Numbered from the stretch's first letter, positions 49,201 through 61,000 are shown. The stretch is DNA of 64,000 nt from Magicicada septendecula (GCA_034769895.1 CM068371.1:398861469-398925468), one strand, 5' to 3'. Program-made: numbers and translations. The notes: a model not told the origin generated them from the sequence alone.

Positions 49201-49697
49201 CTTACAACTAATATACAATTTGTTTTTATAGTATTGTATCTTGTAACTTGTTTGGGGTTTACCTATATCGGTTTCAATTTTGTCTCATGGTATTTATTAT
49301 ATGATTAACATTTTGTTTTGGCATATCTCTTCCTGTTTCTGGTCTCTTTGTTGGAATCTTGATATGTTTCGTCCCTTCTTCAAATATCACATTAGTAGTT
49401 TCCTTATTAAAATGGTTTCATGACAGATTATTTCCTTTTTTATGGTCCTTCCCTTTTTGTACTGCTTCCCCAATCTACTGGGTATACTGCTAGTTTAACT
49501 GGTTTTTTCATAGTAGGTTATTTTAATTAATGGTTTTCTTTATTATCTTCCATTTTTATTAACATTTTATAGACTTAATTATACAGTTTCTAGGGTAATC
49601 CTTAAACAATTTATTCTTCTCACTCACTATGGAACTTTTTCTTTTATTTATGTAACATTAATTCAAATGTTTAGTGTGATAATTTTGTTATGTTACA
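46247..49697 (-). repeat. Gypsy LTR, solo-like copy inside PLE
   Basis: 3,451 bp, minus strand from TGTAACATAACA (49,697) to TATATTACA (46,247). It is flanked by ATAT at 46,243-46,246 and 49,698-49,701. The PLE reading frame is continuous across the two flanks when the LTR and one ATAT are left out, which proves the boundaries. It is about 99.8% identical to 58,026-61,475 by eye. No ORF of note; the small frames in it are not supported. The 3' end carries two extra LTR-end/PBS-like modules (46,371-46,396 and 46,526-46,556). Confidence 0.9.
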
Positions 49698-50346
49698 ATA
49701 TTATAGCTAATTTTATTATTTATTTTAGTTAAAGTTAAATCTAAAAAATTAATTTTATTATTCATTTCAGTTTTTAATGTGAATTGTAAATTATTTGTAA
49801 TAGTGTTCATATATTTTTTGAGCATTTCTAATTGTCTGCAATTGCCATTGTAAATCATTATTGTGTCATCCACATATCGTCGGTAAAATAAAATTTTTGT
49901 ATAATGTTTGTTTTTAGTTGATAAAATTTCATTTGTTTCAATATGATTTAGGTAAATTTCAGCCAGGATGCCTGACAATGGGGATCCCATAGCTAAACCA
50001 TCCCGTTGTAAATAATATTTGTTTTCGAAAGTAAAGTAATTTTGTTCTAATATTATTTTTGTCAAATTGATTAACTCATCAACTGCTTCATAATTTAATG
50101 TGGATTTAGATAGTAATAAATTTTTAGCTATTTCTAACGTTTCGGTAATAGGTATGTTCGTGTATAGATTTACTATGTCGAATGAGGCGAGAGTGTGTCT
50201 CGGTTCGATTGTAATAGTTTTTGTAAGTTCGACCAGTTCTAAGCTGTTTTTTAAACTATAATTTTTATTAAACGTTATGTGTTGTCTAAAAATTTTTTCA
50301 AGTTTTTTGGCAATTTTATATGAAGGTGCAGACATAAAATTAACTA
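49698..50346 (-). pseudogene. PLE reverse transcriptase fragment, copy 1
   Basis: About 216 codons of the palm domain. RPLVNFMSAPSYKIAKKL lies near the start, LASFDIVNLYTNIP is motif A, RDGLAMGSPLSGILAEIYL is motif B, and YRRYVDDTIMIYNG carries the YVDD catalytic aspartates. KINFLDLTLTK follows. It ends at the LTR insertion; the true continuation is at 46,246. The 5' side is truncated at about 50,360, where an oppositely oriented pLTR begins. The N-terminal domain is not attached. An identical copy lies at 61,476. Confidence 0.92.
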
Positions 50347-50378
50347 AAGGACGCGTGATTAACGTACGTAATTAACGT

Positions 50379-50690
50379 ACCGTGGGGTGCGTTCCTGTAC
50401 AGGTTCGTTTGCGGCCGCGTTGTTTTTATATTCTTTTATTAATGTTATTTTATTGTGATATAGTTTATTTATTGTCTTATATAATGTTATGTGTTGTTTT
50501 TAATCTTTTAAATATCTGACGAGATGCATATGCATCGAAATGTTTTAACCTAATTCACCGATCTGATGATGTCACCAAATGGTGTTGAAACTCGAGTCAT
50601 CCTAAAAGGATTTTAAGAAACGTCGACAGAAGGTAAATAACCTATTTTATAGTCTTAATCGTTTCTGGAGGCAAGAAAAATGTTTAAATT
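50379..50690 (+). repeat. PLE terminal repeat (pLTR), copy 2, inverted
   Basis: Plus-sense copy of the repeat at 45,125-45,437, lying head to head with the minus-strand RT fragment. A short palindromic TACGTTAATTACGTAC-like joint (50,362-50,378) connects the two. It is followed directly by the plus-strand N-terminal PLE frame. Confidence 0.88.
50556..50606 (+). ncRNA. Hammerhead ribozyme motif in pLTR copy 2
   Basis: CTGATGA at 50,563-50,569, stem II TCACC/GGTGT with one mismatch (T opposite T at its base), GAAA at 50,587, ACTCGAGT, then C at 50,598. The core is complete, but stem II is one pair shorter than in the minus-sense copies. Confidence 0.7.
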
Positions 50691-51133
50691 GAATGCCAGT
50701 CAGGTAAAAATTGCCTTTCAATATATGAATTTAAGATTAAAACTACTAAAAACGGCACTAAATATTAGGTATAACAAAGCATGTTTAAGTTTGCAAATCG
50801 TGCCGAGTTATGTCCAAATAAAAATAAAATCTAGTTCTTATAGCGCTAAAAAAAAACTAAAGAAATGGCCACTAAATTATGGATAAAGAACGAAATAAAA
50901 CATTTGCATAGTAAAAAGAACTTACTCAATACGATGCTCTTGAAAAAACATCTCGAACTTTTACAAAACCTACATGCCTCACAAGTCCACAATGTAACAT
51001 ATTTGATTGAAAGACAAATAAATAGTACCATTATAAAGAAAAAGAAGACACAAAGTAAAAATATTCGTAACTTATTGAAAAAACAGAACGACACGCAAGA
51101 GAACAATGTAATAAATCACCAGTTTTACCCACG
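50680..51133 (+). pseudogene. PLE N-terminal fragment, copy 1
   Basis: A plus-strand frame starts at 50,680 (MFKLNASQVK) and stops after 68 codons. A second frame from 50,865 (MATKLWIKNE) continues the same kind of sequence: basic, helical, Leu/Lys-rich, typical of Penelope N-terminal regions. The two frames join at an A9 run at about 50,848-50,856, so a single indel separates them. The fragment is cut at 51,133 by the Gypsy internal sequence with a 4-5 bp overlap (ACGTA). Confidence 0.7.
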
Positions 51134-51649
51134 TACGTTATATTAATTAATACTTTTATACACTTGACTCTTCTTCTCTCTTAAAGCTTATTCCTTATTA
51201 GGTGGTTTAGGTATGTGGTATCATATACATTTCATCATGTTTACATAGTAAGTAGTATTTATATTTACTCTTTCTACCATCTGGTATCCATTGAGTTACT
51301 TTTATTGCTCATGGTATAACATGAATTAATTCTTTATCACCTTCACTATAACAGTGGTTGTTGTAACAGCATTATCATTATTAGTATCAGGTTTTTGTTT
51401 TTGGTTTCTGGTCTCACTATTTGGTCTTTAGTGAGCTGGTCCTTCTTCATTGTTCCATTTTTATTAAATTATTTTCTTTGTGAGTTTGGTTAATTTGTTC
51501 GATTAAGTCATATGACATTCTGGTTTCCTTTCTCCCTTAGAATTTTGTATCTCTTTCTTACAAAATCTTTTTTCATATTTCAGAGTTATTTCTCATCATT
51601 TGTATGAGTAATGATGTGAGTTTAATGTTTTTTAATTTTAGACATTTTT

Positions 51650-52215
51650 ATTCAACTACATTCTTTCTTGTTCATAGTTGTTTTTCAAATATTTTGGTAT
51701 AAGTTGTACTTATTATTGTTTTGAATTTTGTAATTATTATTCCTCAAAATTCTTTTTGCATTCATAATAGTCTTTGAATGTTTGTGTAAGTGGTACTTAC
51801 TAATTATTTTGAATTTGGACAATTATTATCTGCATCCAAATTCTTCTTACTTGCATAATAGTCTTTGAATATTTGTGTAGCTTGTACTTACTATTGCTTT
51901 TGAATTTTGAAGCTTATTATGTTCAAAATTCCTTTTATTTATTCACAATAATCTTTTAAATGTTTTGTGTAAGTTGTGCTTACTGATTTTTGAATTTTGT
52001 AATTATTTATTTATCAAAATTCTTTTTTTTTTTTTTTTTCATCATTCACAATTGTTCGAATATTTGGTGTAAGTTGTGCTTACTGATTTTTGGAATTTGG
52101 TAATTTTTTATTCTTACCAAAATTCTTATTTCGTTCACAATATTCTTTCTGATACTTGGTGTAAGTTGTCCTTACTGAATTTTTGAATTTTGTAATTATT
52201 CTCAAAATTCACAAT
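51650..52215. repeat. Diverged tandem repeats in Gypsy 3' UTR
   Basis: About five units of 100-115 bp, each with a form of 'AAGTTGTRCTTACTxxTTTTGAATTTTGTAATTATT'-like phrases, ending in CAAAATTC (visible at about 51,700, 51,795, 51,880, 51,970, 52,070, 52,160). They are diverged but in register, and lie between the integrase stop and the junction at 51,134. Confidence 0.7.
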
Positions 52216-52241
52216 TTCTTCATAATAGTTTTAACTCATAA

Positions 52242-54125
52242 TTATGAGTCCTCCAAATATTTTTTAATAGACAACTGATTATAAGTTCCTTTTACTTTAT
52301 TCGAAATGATATCCTTTAGTACATATGTATTGTTATTATTGTTTTTAACAATCAGGTATGGGCCGGTATACAGCAGTAATAACTTTCTGGTAATGCCTTC
52401 CAAAGTACTGGGTAATTCCCTGTTTTTTAGCAGTACCTTTTCTCCGACTTCATAGCTTATTATTTTCTTAACAGCCTTTTGATATTTGTTCTTGCGCCTT
52501 TCCTGGTCTTCAGCCAATTTATTGTAGAATCTAATTCGATTGAATTTGTATTCTTGACTCCTGGGGAACTCTATTATGTCTTGTATTTCTCTCGGAGGTG
52601 GTCTTTCATACATTGCCGTGTATGGAGTGGTACCAATAGCGGTGTGATATGACAAATTAAGGAATTCTTCAGTCGCTAATAAATATTCTTGCCACTTCTT
52701 TTGTTGGTTATAGCAATAAGTTCGTAATATTCTTCCGACCTCTCGCAGTACCCTCTCCGCTGGATTGCTGCTGGGGTGGTAGACAGACGTCTTGTATGTC
52801 TTAATGCCCAATGTATTCAGAGTGTTTCTCCACCGCCAACCCTTAAATTGCGTTCCATGGTCGGTGATTATGGATGTCGGGCTTCCTACCTCTGGAATGT
52901 AATGATTTGTTATTATTTCTAGAGTCTTCAGAGTGGTGGCTCTGTTCACAGGGTATAGTTTTGTAAATTTTGTAAAATGATCCATCATAATAACAATATA
53001 CTTGTATCGATGGCGTCCGCCACTGCGGGGAAATGGACCGCATATGTCCAGAAAGACCTTTTCCAGTTTGGCTTGTGAGGTAATCGGTATCATCATACCT
53101 TCCTTTCTTTCATTGTTGGTTTTCACCAATTGACATATCATACAGGTTTTAAGGTAGTTTCTAGTTTTTCTATTGATACTTTTTATGTGACAATTCTCTT
53201 CTATTGCCTTGATCACCTTCATGGCTCCCATGTGACCGTATCGTAGGTGATAGTCCAGGATGATATCCTTTTCGATTGTAGTAGGGATCATGATCTTCCA
53301 AACGTCTTCGTCAAGGGATGTCTTGATGAATAAAATCCCATTATGTATACAATAAAATTTGTTTATTGTGTCATCTTGGTTGGAGAGACGAAGTTTAATA
53401 GAGTTTAATTTCGGATCGGACTGCTGGTGTTTGGTGATGTCCTGCACTATCTTCTCTAAATCAGATCTGTCCTTAATGATGTTATAGATTTTCAAAATGC
53501 TCTCCTTTTCGCCTTCGAATGTTTGTTCTTCTAGATTCACTCTTGACAATACGTCGGCTACTACATTTTTACTTCCAGGAACATACTCCCACTGTATATC
53601 GTATTCCTGTAGGGCGAGTACCCATCTGGTCAATCTACCATGGCTTAATTTGCACCTTCTTAGAAATGATATTGACTTGTGATCTGTTCGGACGGTCACT
53701 GGATATCCGAGGATATACGTCCGAAACTTCCCGCAGGCAAAGACTACACTTAGCAGTTCTTTTTCCGTCACATTATAGTTCTTCTCACACTGGTTAAGGG
53801 TTCTGCTAGCAAAGCTCACTACTAGATGGTTTCCACTTTCATCTTCTTGGTACAGTGTAGATCCCAAGCTAATGTTACTAGCGTCACAGTTTAGAAAGAA
53901 GGGTCGGTTAAAATCTGGATGGTTGAGCATTACTGCATCTAAGAATTTCTCTTTAATTGATTTGAAGGTCTCGTCTTGTTCTTGACCCCATCGCCATTTA
54001 TTCTTGGACGATAACTGGTACTGAAACTGGGCTGTTAGTTCGGAATAATTATTCTGGAACTTCCTATAATAGTTACATAGGCCCAAAAATGATTGTAGTT
54101 GCCTTCTGTTTTTTGGTGTAGGGAA
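52242..54125 (-). pseudogene. Gypsy pol: RNase H and integrase
   Basis: 614 open codons plus about 13 up to the TGA at 54,126. It opens with the RT connection region (LGLCNYYRKF), then RNase H with FFLNCDASNISLGSTLY (first Asp), TEKELLSVVFACGKFRTYIL (Glu) and RTDHKSISFL (Asp). Integrase has a zinc-binding HHCC-type region (YHLRYGHMG ... CMICQLVK) and a DDE core: LDICGPFP, ITDHGTQF, and YHPSSNPAERVLREVG. The C-terminus has GEKVLLKNRELP and YTGPYLIVKN, the usual chromatin-side SH3-like segment. Gypsy/Ty3 order (RT-RH-IN) is clear. Confidence 0.95.
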
Positions 54126-55157
54126 TCATTGTATGGCGTCTACCTTTTCTGTTGATGGTGTTATTCCTTGACTGTTTAGCTGGAAACCCAGGAATTGAAC
54201 TTCTTTAGCTATAAGCTTGGACTTGTCCAGTTTAAGGGTGACATTATTTTCAGCAAGCTTCTTCAAGACATACTCCACACGATAACAGTGTTCCTCCCAG
54301 CTGGTTGATGTTATTAGGAGATCATCAACATAGACAGTTGTGAATTGGAGCGCTTCTGGTCCTAGTATATGATCCATACAGGCGACAAAAACAGCTACTG
54401 AATTCACCAACCCGAAGGGCAACCTCTTAAATTGATAATTGCGCCCTTCGAAGATGAACGCCATGTATTGTCGGCTTGCTGGGTGCAACTCCACTTGCCA
54501 ATAGCCGCATACCGTATCCCAGGTGGTAATGAATCGTGTTCCGTGGAACCTCTTCAAAATTTCATCAATTTCGCCCGGTGAGGTACGATCGTTTATTATC
54601 ATCTTATTTATCTCGCGAGCGTCAAGGCAAAGTCTTACCTTCCCATTTTTCTTTTGTATGGCCACAATTGGGCTTGTGTATGGCGATTGACTGCTCTCGA
54701 TGATATCTCTACGGATCATATTCTGGATCTCTGATCGTACGGCTTCTTTCAAAGATTGTGCTATTGGGTATGACTTTCGGTTGAATTCTACCGGTTCTCT
54801 GAATCGTATGGAACATTGGTAGTTCCGGACCTTTCCAGGTTCGTCAGAAAATACAGCTCGATATTTCTCATATATTCCTACCAATTGATTCCGCTGGTCT
54901 TCCGTTAGTTGCTCGTTAGTATTGTGGCACTGGAAGTTACGTATCTCTTGGATCTTTTGTTTCCATAGGTCTTCCTCCGAGTCTTGGTGTACTGGCTTGT
55001 TGTTTGTTGAGTGGTTGGATAAGTAATTCACCTTATTTTGGTGGTCGAGAAGTTGTCTGGAGTCTAAAGTCTTGTTATCAGTTAAATTGGCTATCCAGGT
55101 TGAACCTTCAGCAAAGAGTGATACCTTTCCTCGGCACAAGTCGATAATTGCTGAGTT
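54126..55157 (-). pseudogene. Gypsy pol: reverse transcriptase
   Basis: About 340 codons between two in-frame TGA codons (54,126-54,128 and 55,158-55,160), all in one frame with the protease and RNase H/integrase segments. RT motifs: TSPIVAIQKKNGKVRLCLDA (fingers), TTWDTVCGYWQVELHPASRQ, YQFKRLPFGLVNS, and YVDDLLITS with the two catalytic aspartates, then LKLDKSKLIAKEVQFLGF. In most Gypsy RTs the first catalytic Asp lies in a 'DLxxGYwQ' phrase, read here as WDTVCGYWQ, so the motif is slightly diverged. Both TGA codons probably arose from CGA. Confidence 0.95.
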
Positions 55158-55577
55158 TCAGCGCAATATGTCGCATCCTATCATGATGTTGAAAGGTAAT
55201 CCGGCTGCAACAAGAAATATCATATCCACACTAATGCCCTGACTTTTGACATTGAGGGATACCTGCTTTCTTATGGTCTTGTTCTGTCGGCCGGTAGCTC
55301 CTACAAGTACAATGTTATTAATAGGTAGTACCGGTAAGTTTTTGTGGCATTCCTGCTGTATCCGGTCCAATTCATTTCGATTTATTATGGAGACATTGGC
55401 TCCAGTGTCTATCATTATAGGAACAGAAATACCTTCAATTTCTGCGATTATGTATATTATTTCATTATCATTATTTTTAATATTAAGCTCACTTTCTTCT
55501 AATAGGTCCTTACGGATATCCTTTAAATAATTGCTGTATATTATGGTAAAATTTTTTCTGTTTTTCTTCAAATTCAT
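55158..55577 (-). pseudogene. Gypsy pol: aspartic protease
   Basis: 139 open codons then TGA. Contains PIMIDTGANVSIINRNEL (catalytic DTG, with the A/S-N/x-x-S form typical of retropepsins) and GLPFNIMIGCDIL, the 'ILG-D' segment. It would cut Gag and Pol. It starts in a different frame from gag, 53 bp after the gag stop, as expected if pol is made by frameshift or re-initiation. Confidence 0.92.
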
Positions 55578-55630
55578 ACCTACTTGGTTAAACCAAGCAG
55601 ATTGGAGCAGTAAAGGGTTATTGGATTTTA

Positions 55631-56725
55631 TTACTGCCTCCGTTCGTTTAAATGTTCCGCTTCATTACGGATCAGGCCGTTGGAAGCGTCAGCTTGAAGT
55701 CCTGAGGCTGTTTCGATTGGTTCTGCTCGATCGTCTGGTTGGGCTTCTGTCACAGGTAGTCTTCGCTGATTATCCAAGCTGGAACTACGTCTGGGCTCGT
55801 ACTCTCTGTACCTATTACTTCCCTGACTTTCTTGGAAAGTCTCGTACTCGTAGTATCGGCTCCTTCGTTGAGGCTGGTACCTCCTGTGTCCACTGCCTTC
55901 TGCTCGGATGTAGTTAACATTAGGTCGATATGCCCTGTAATTGTGGTTACCTCCATTTGGGTAATTTCGGTTATAATTACCATGATAATTATTATTATTA
56001 GAAAGGTTGGGGTTCCTCTGACCATTTGGAACATAGTTACTATTATGATTATAATAACCGTTGTTATTTTGTGGACGGCTATTATTATTATTATTATTAT
56101 TGTTGTGGTTGTTGTTATTATTATTTATGCGAGGAATATTACTATTATTATTATTATTATGGTTAAGCCTCGGCAAATTATTGTTATTTCTAGGGTTATA
56201 ATTGTACTCGGCATTATTCCGATTTGCGGAGTTATAATTATTATTATTACCCACATTCTGCCGATTATTATTATTATTATTCAAATTACTGTTGTTATTC
56301 CTTGGTTCCTGCTTTTCATACCTCCTGCGACTTTGACGGTAATAGTCTTCGTGCTCGTACATCTCTAAAAGCTCGGTCATGGCTTGCACCGTTTTTATTT
56401 GACTGTTTCGTCTGGCTCTAATAATATCCTCCTCGTAGTGGTATGAGAGTTTGCTGACCAGGCATTCTTCCGGTATTCGGGGCTCTAGGTGTTTGGCCAC
56501 GCACACCTTTCCTAAAAAGTACGCCGTTAAAGTTTGGTTTCCATATGGGTTGTACTTCCCATGACATATCCCGTCTCTGGCGATATTTTGCGTTGATTCC
56601 GACCAATATTTGGCTTTGAATAGCCTTCTGAATTGTTGATAGTCGGTCACCTCGTCTCTTATTGCCATCCACCAATTGTCTGCTATTTCCTTGAATGATT
56701 CGTCCAGCACCTTTTATTCTCCCTC
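55631..56725 (-). pseudogene. Gypsy gag, capsid and Asn-rich tail
   Basis: About 360 codons. The first 130 are capsid-like: ADNWWMAIRDEVTDYQQFRR, then FKAKYWSESTQ, LTAYFLGKVCVAKHLEPRIP and a helix with VQAMTELLEMYEH, the usual Ty3/Gypsy 'retrotrans_gag' pattern. From about 140 the protein is Asn-rich (long N runs, AAT/AAC triplets), followed by an Arg-rich segment with RRYQPQRRSRYYEYE. No CCHC knuckle. It is in another frame than the upstream gag part, which shows a 1-bp indel near 56,720. Confidence 0.9.
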
Positions 56726-57906
56726 CAGCGATTACCTCTGTGTTTGGTAAAGTATTCCTCGATTCTTGCTAGGAATTCCATGGGTTTATTTTTATAAAAC
56801 CTGAAGTTAATACCTTCACGATTTTCATTATTGGGACAACTGGTAATGGTTGTCGGTCGACTATGGAATAAGTCTATATCTGTCTGGTTCTGTCGTACCT
56901 GACTGTTGATACTGGTCACAGCAGCTTCTATGCCGTCACATTTTTCTGTGAATCGGTCCTGCACTCGCTCCCAGTCTTCCCGTGTTTCCTTTAGTTTTTC
57001 CTCCAATGTCTTCCTAGTCGTTTCTTCAATGGTGTTAACCTTCGTATTTATTTCTGTCCTGATACTCCGTACTTCTTGTTCGGTTTGACTCCATTTTTCG
57101 TCAGCTCTGGTAACCCTTTGTTCGATTACCGTTATTTCCTCTTCTACTTTCTTGCTGATTGTCTCATTGTTTTCAGCTATCTTCTGGCTCAATTCTTCCT
57201 TCAATATTTCCATTCTTCCGTCCAACCGGTTCATGTTCTCTTGGTTCGTCTCCTTCAATTCTTCTCTCAATTGCTGACTATTGCTTTCCATTTTCTGATT
57301 TGTTTCTTCCATCCTCTTGTTAGTTTCTTCCAGTTTTTGGCTTATCTGGGTTAATTCCTCTTTCGACTGTTTATTGTCAGTCTTTATTTCCTCCATTTTC
57401 TCCTCAATTTTCTGAATATTTTCCTCCATTAATAATTTATTTTCGTTTTTTAATTCGTCCATTTTCTCCTCCATCTTCTTACTGTTTACTTCCATCTTCT
57501 CCTCCATCTTCTTGCTAGTATCTCCAATTTTATTACTTAATTCCTCCTTCAATTGTTGGTTATCATTTTCCAGCTTCTTACTATTTTCTTCCACTTTCTC
57601 CTCCATCTTCTTACTGTTTTCCTCGATTTTCTTGTTGGTATCTCCGATTTTATTACTCAACTCTTCCTTTAATTCTTCCTTCATTGTATTGAATTCTCGG
57701 AGTAACATCTCCATCATTTGATCAAGTTTTGTATTTTCCTTTGCGGTGGATTCCTCCGGCTGTTCCTTCTGTGGTGCCGGCTTATTTGGTTCTGCTGGCG
57801 GTAACATTAGCTCCACATCTTCCACTGGTGTCGCTTCTTTATCCTCCATGTCTATCTCCTGTTCGGCCTCCATAGCCCTTTTTCTTGATGTAGCTCTCCT
57901 GTGCAT
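56683..57906 (-). pseudogene. Gypsy gag, N-terminal coiled-coil part
   Basis: 407 open codons from ATG 57,906 (MHRRATSRKRAMEAEQEIDM). After an acidic leader comes a long coiled coil (residues about 60-330) with repeats of KMEEKMEENSKK, KEELSNKIGDT and similar units. Near the end NFRFYKNKPMEFLARIEEYF marks the entry to the capsid domain, then the frame is lost at about 56,725. Internal repeat units suggest expansion. The start is the first ATG after the PBS; the leader is about 110 bp. Similar in style to the Gag-only protein at 35.2 kb. Confidence 0.85.
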
Positions 57907-58001
57907 CTCGCTCCCTCTTCCGACCTGTTGACCGTTGCCAAGCTAAAAATAGGAAATTGGACAATCGTCCTTATTTTACAACACTATTATCTCCTATTTA
58001 A

Positions 58002-58025
58002 AGCCCCTTAAGTTGGACGCCAATT
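58002..58025 (-). promoter_or_regulatory. Gypsy primer-binding site
   Basis: Minus strand: LTR end TATTACA (58,026), AA, then TTGGCGTCCAACTTAAGGGG. The LTR end lies in an 11-bp perfect inverted repeat (ATTTGTAATAT with ATATTACAAAT, 6-base loop) at 58,023-58,050, so a hairpin abuts the PBS. Confidence 0.75.
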
Positions 58026-61000
58026 TGTAATATAATAAAATATTACAAATATAAAAATAAAAATTAATATTAAATAATGGAATTGTGTAGAAAGATATTG
58101 TGTGTGTATTTATCTTTGGTGATAACAAAGGTATTGTGCTCTTCCTTTAGCCCCACTAGTTGGGCAAGCCAATTTGTAATATAATAAAAATATTACAAAT
58201 ATAAAATTAAAGATATAAATTAAAAATAATTGAATTGATATGTGTTGATATTTGTTGATACGTATTGATATTTTGTTTATCACTGGGTCAGTCTGACTCC
58301 TTAAAGTCCCACTGTTAGGCTAGTCAAATTGTGATATAATTTCAAATGTAATAATAAATAGAATATAGAAATATTGATGATAAGAATATGTTATAACTAG
58401 GTGTGTTTGATTGATAAATAATAAATACATCAAACTTTAAAAATTCTGCAAATATTTTTTCTCGTTCTTGTATAGAGCTTGTTGGAAGGATTTAATTTAA
58501 TTAATTAACAATTAATTAATTAGTTGGATTTGTAGTTTCCTTCTTTGTCTATTCTCTCAATGTGAATTATGTTTTTACTTACTAAAAAAAAATAATAATA
58601 ACATTAATGGTAGAAATAAAAAAACAATGCTGGTAACTGAATACTGATTTGCGTTTATTCATTCAAAATTGTGCGCCAGTCAAACTGCGCATGTCCCAGG
58701 CACTGGCTAATATTCGCCACAGTCGGCAGTGAGAAAGATTAACAAATATATTTTTTACAAGTTTAAATTTATGGTTCTTTTAACGAGTCGAAATGGTCAG
58801 AGGGCAAGGAACAAGATACATTTAACAGGTATTCTTAAACTAAATGTTAATATCTGAAATAGAACAGAATTATTATTACAATTGTCAATTAGAAAGAAAT
58901 TATTTAAATTTCGAACCAAGTCGAAGAAATGACGTCACTCTGCTCCAGGCAGCACTGGCCGGTCGTCTTTATAGAAATTCAGCAATGGCCGCCGTCTGCT
59001 CGTTTTAACTGCTATGACGCCGTTGGAATTGAAGATCTTCTCCCACAGAAATAAAATGATGTTCCCTTTTTCTGCAAAGTGGTGTTGGTCCAAAATATTG
59101 TGTTGAATGTCCCCTCGTCGTCTGCGATGTCGAATTCTGGATGGATCTCTTGTGTAGTGTAGTGTTCAAATATGCGTGTTGGTTTTGTGTGAATTCGTTC
59201 CAAAAATTGTTCAAAAATGGCTGTCGATTTCTGGTGTTGCGTTTTTATGGTGTTATTCTGTGTTTTTGGAAACTTGTGAAGTGTTAGACATAGATAAATA
59301 ATGTTATTTCACTTATTCGTTCATCTCCGTTACACGCCACATAACCACACTTGGTTTTAATATAAATTATTTGGTTTTCAAAACTCCACTAATACATTTT
59401 TCAACTGTTCAGCTTTGCGATTAACAATAGACTACACGACGCAATGTCGTCGTTTTAGGGCAATTTGTGGTATGTCTTTTTCCTCTTCATATTGTTTAAT
59501 TATAAAATATCTGTCTAAGACTTGTTTCACTATCTAACTATACATAACAAGTTTTCTTATTTTTTACTGTATTTCCAATATTTCTTAATTTTACATGAAT
59601 CTAACTATTCAGTAATATTGATTATTTAATTTTACATCTTTTGATATATAGCTGGGTTTGTTTCGAATTCATTTAAGCCCAAAAATTACAATTTTACATA
59701 ATAATTGCATTCCCCATATTTTGTACAAATTCAGTGTTTTAAAGGTTTTTATTTGTTTTTTCGGTATAATATTTCTCTGGAATACACCTAATAACTCCGT
59801 AATTACTTTGTTGTTAATAATTTGGTTATTAAAACATTTCAATATTGATTAACTTGCTGTTTAGTCTGATTTGATTACTATCATAAGCCTATTTTTGACT
59901 GTTTCCAAAAGAAGTTAATTTTCTTTCTTTTGTCATTCTATTTGCTATTAACTGTATCTGTATTAATTATATTTTCATTTTCTGTATTGTATGTATTGAA
60001 TTCTATTCCTATTACATAGATTAATTCTTTGATAGATAATTTTTTGTTTATAGGCCATTCTGTGTTTACAAAAATGGTGTCTTGGCTGGGTCTGTTTGTA
60101 CATTATATATATAGTTTACTGATTTGAATAAAACTATTACATTTTTATGCCCTACTTGCCTCTCTGACTTACACAATGGAAAATTAAATGACATGATTTT
60201 AATTACAATAGAATATCTTGTATCTACTAAACTTTCTTTATACTAATAACATCATTGAACCATAACATGAACATCTTATGCCTAATTTTAACAAAAACAT
60301 CTTATTATCAACTATTTTCCATATATCACCTAATTTTAACAAAAACATCTTATTCTTATTATTTTTTACTGTATCATCAAATGATGACAAAATAGCTTAT
60401 CCTAGACATAATTTAATTAGAAAAAATAAAAAACTCCTATTACTAGTAACACTGTCAGTCACTAACTGTCTTGTGTATTTATTATTCTTATGAAAACACT
60501 TTAACTGTGATAAAAAAATCTCGTGTATCTATTTACACCTTACATCTAAAATATTATTTAATTAATAATAAATAATAAACATCTTAATATTAGGCATACC
60601 TTCAGTTATGAATTGTCCTTTGGTATTTTTGTCCTCACCATTTATTTAGTTATAATTAAAGAAAACATTTTATATGTAATAGTCCTTCTTATATCTAATT
60701 TAAAACTCTTATTACTAGTAATGTTGTCAGTCCTTAGACCGTCTTTCATTTCAATGGTTTTATTATTATTATTCTACACTCATGGTAGTCTTTTTATAAT
60801 ACTTAAACCTCATTGAAGATTTTTTCATAGATTTTTTAACTATGTTTCTCACTGTACACTCTGTAGTTCCTTAATTTTGTTCTCTCACTTCACTTTATTG
60901 TATTCTACAATCTGGTAGTCTTTTTAGTGAGTTCTACTCTATGGTAGTCTCTTTTGACATATTTTTTGACATGTTACACTTACAACTAATATACAATTTG

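Noticed and set aside
55832-56368. Plus-strand 178-codon frame rich in Ile opposite gag
   Set aside because: It is the shadow of the Asn-rich tail of gag (AAT/AAC triplets read on the other strand).
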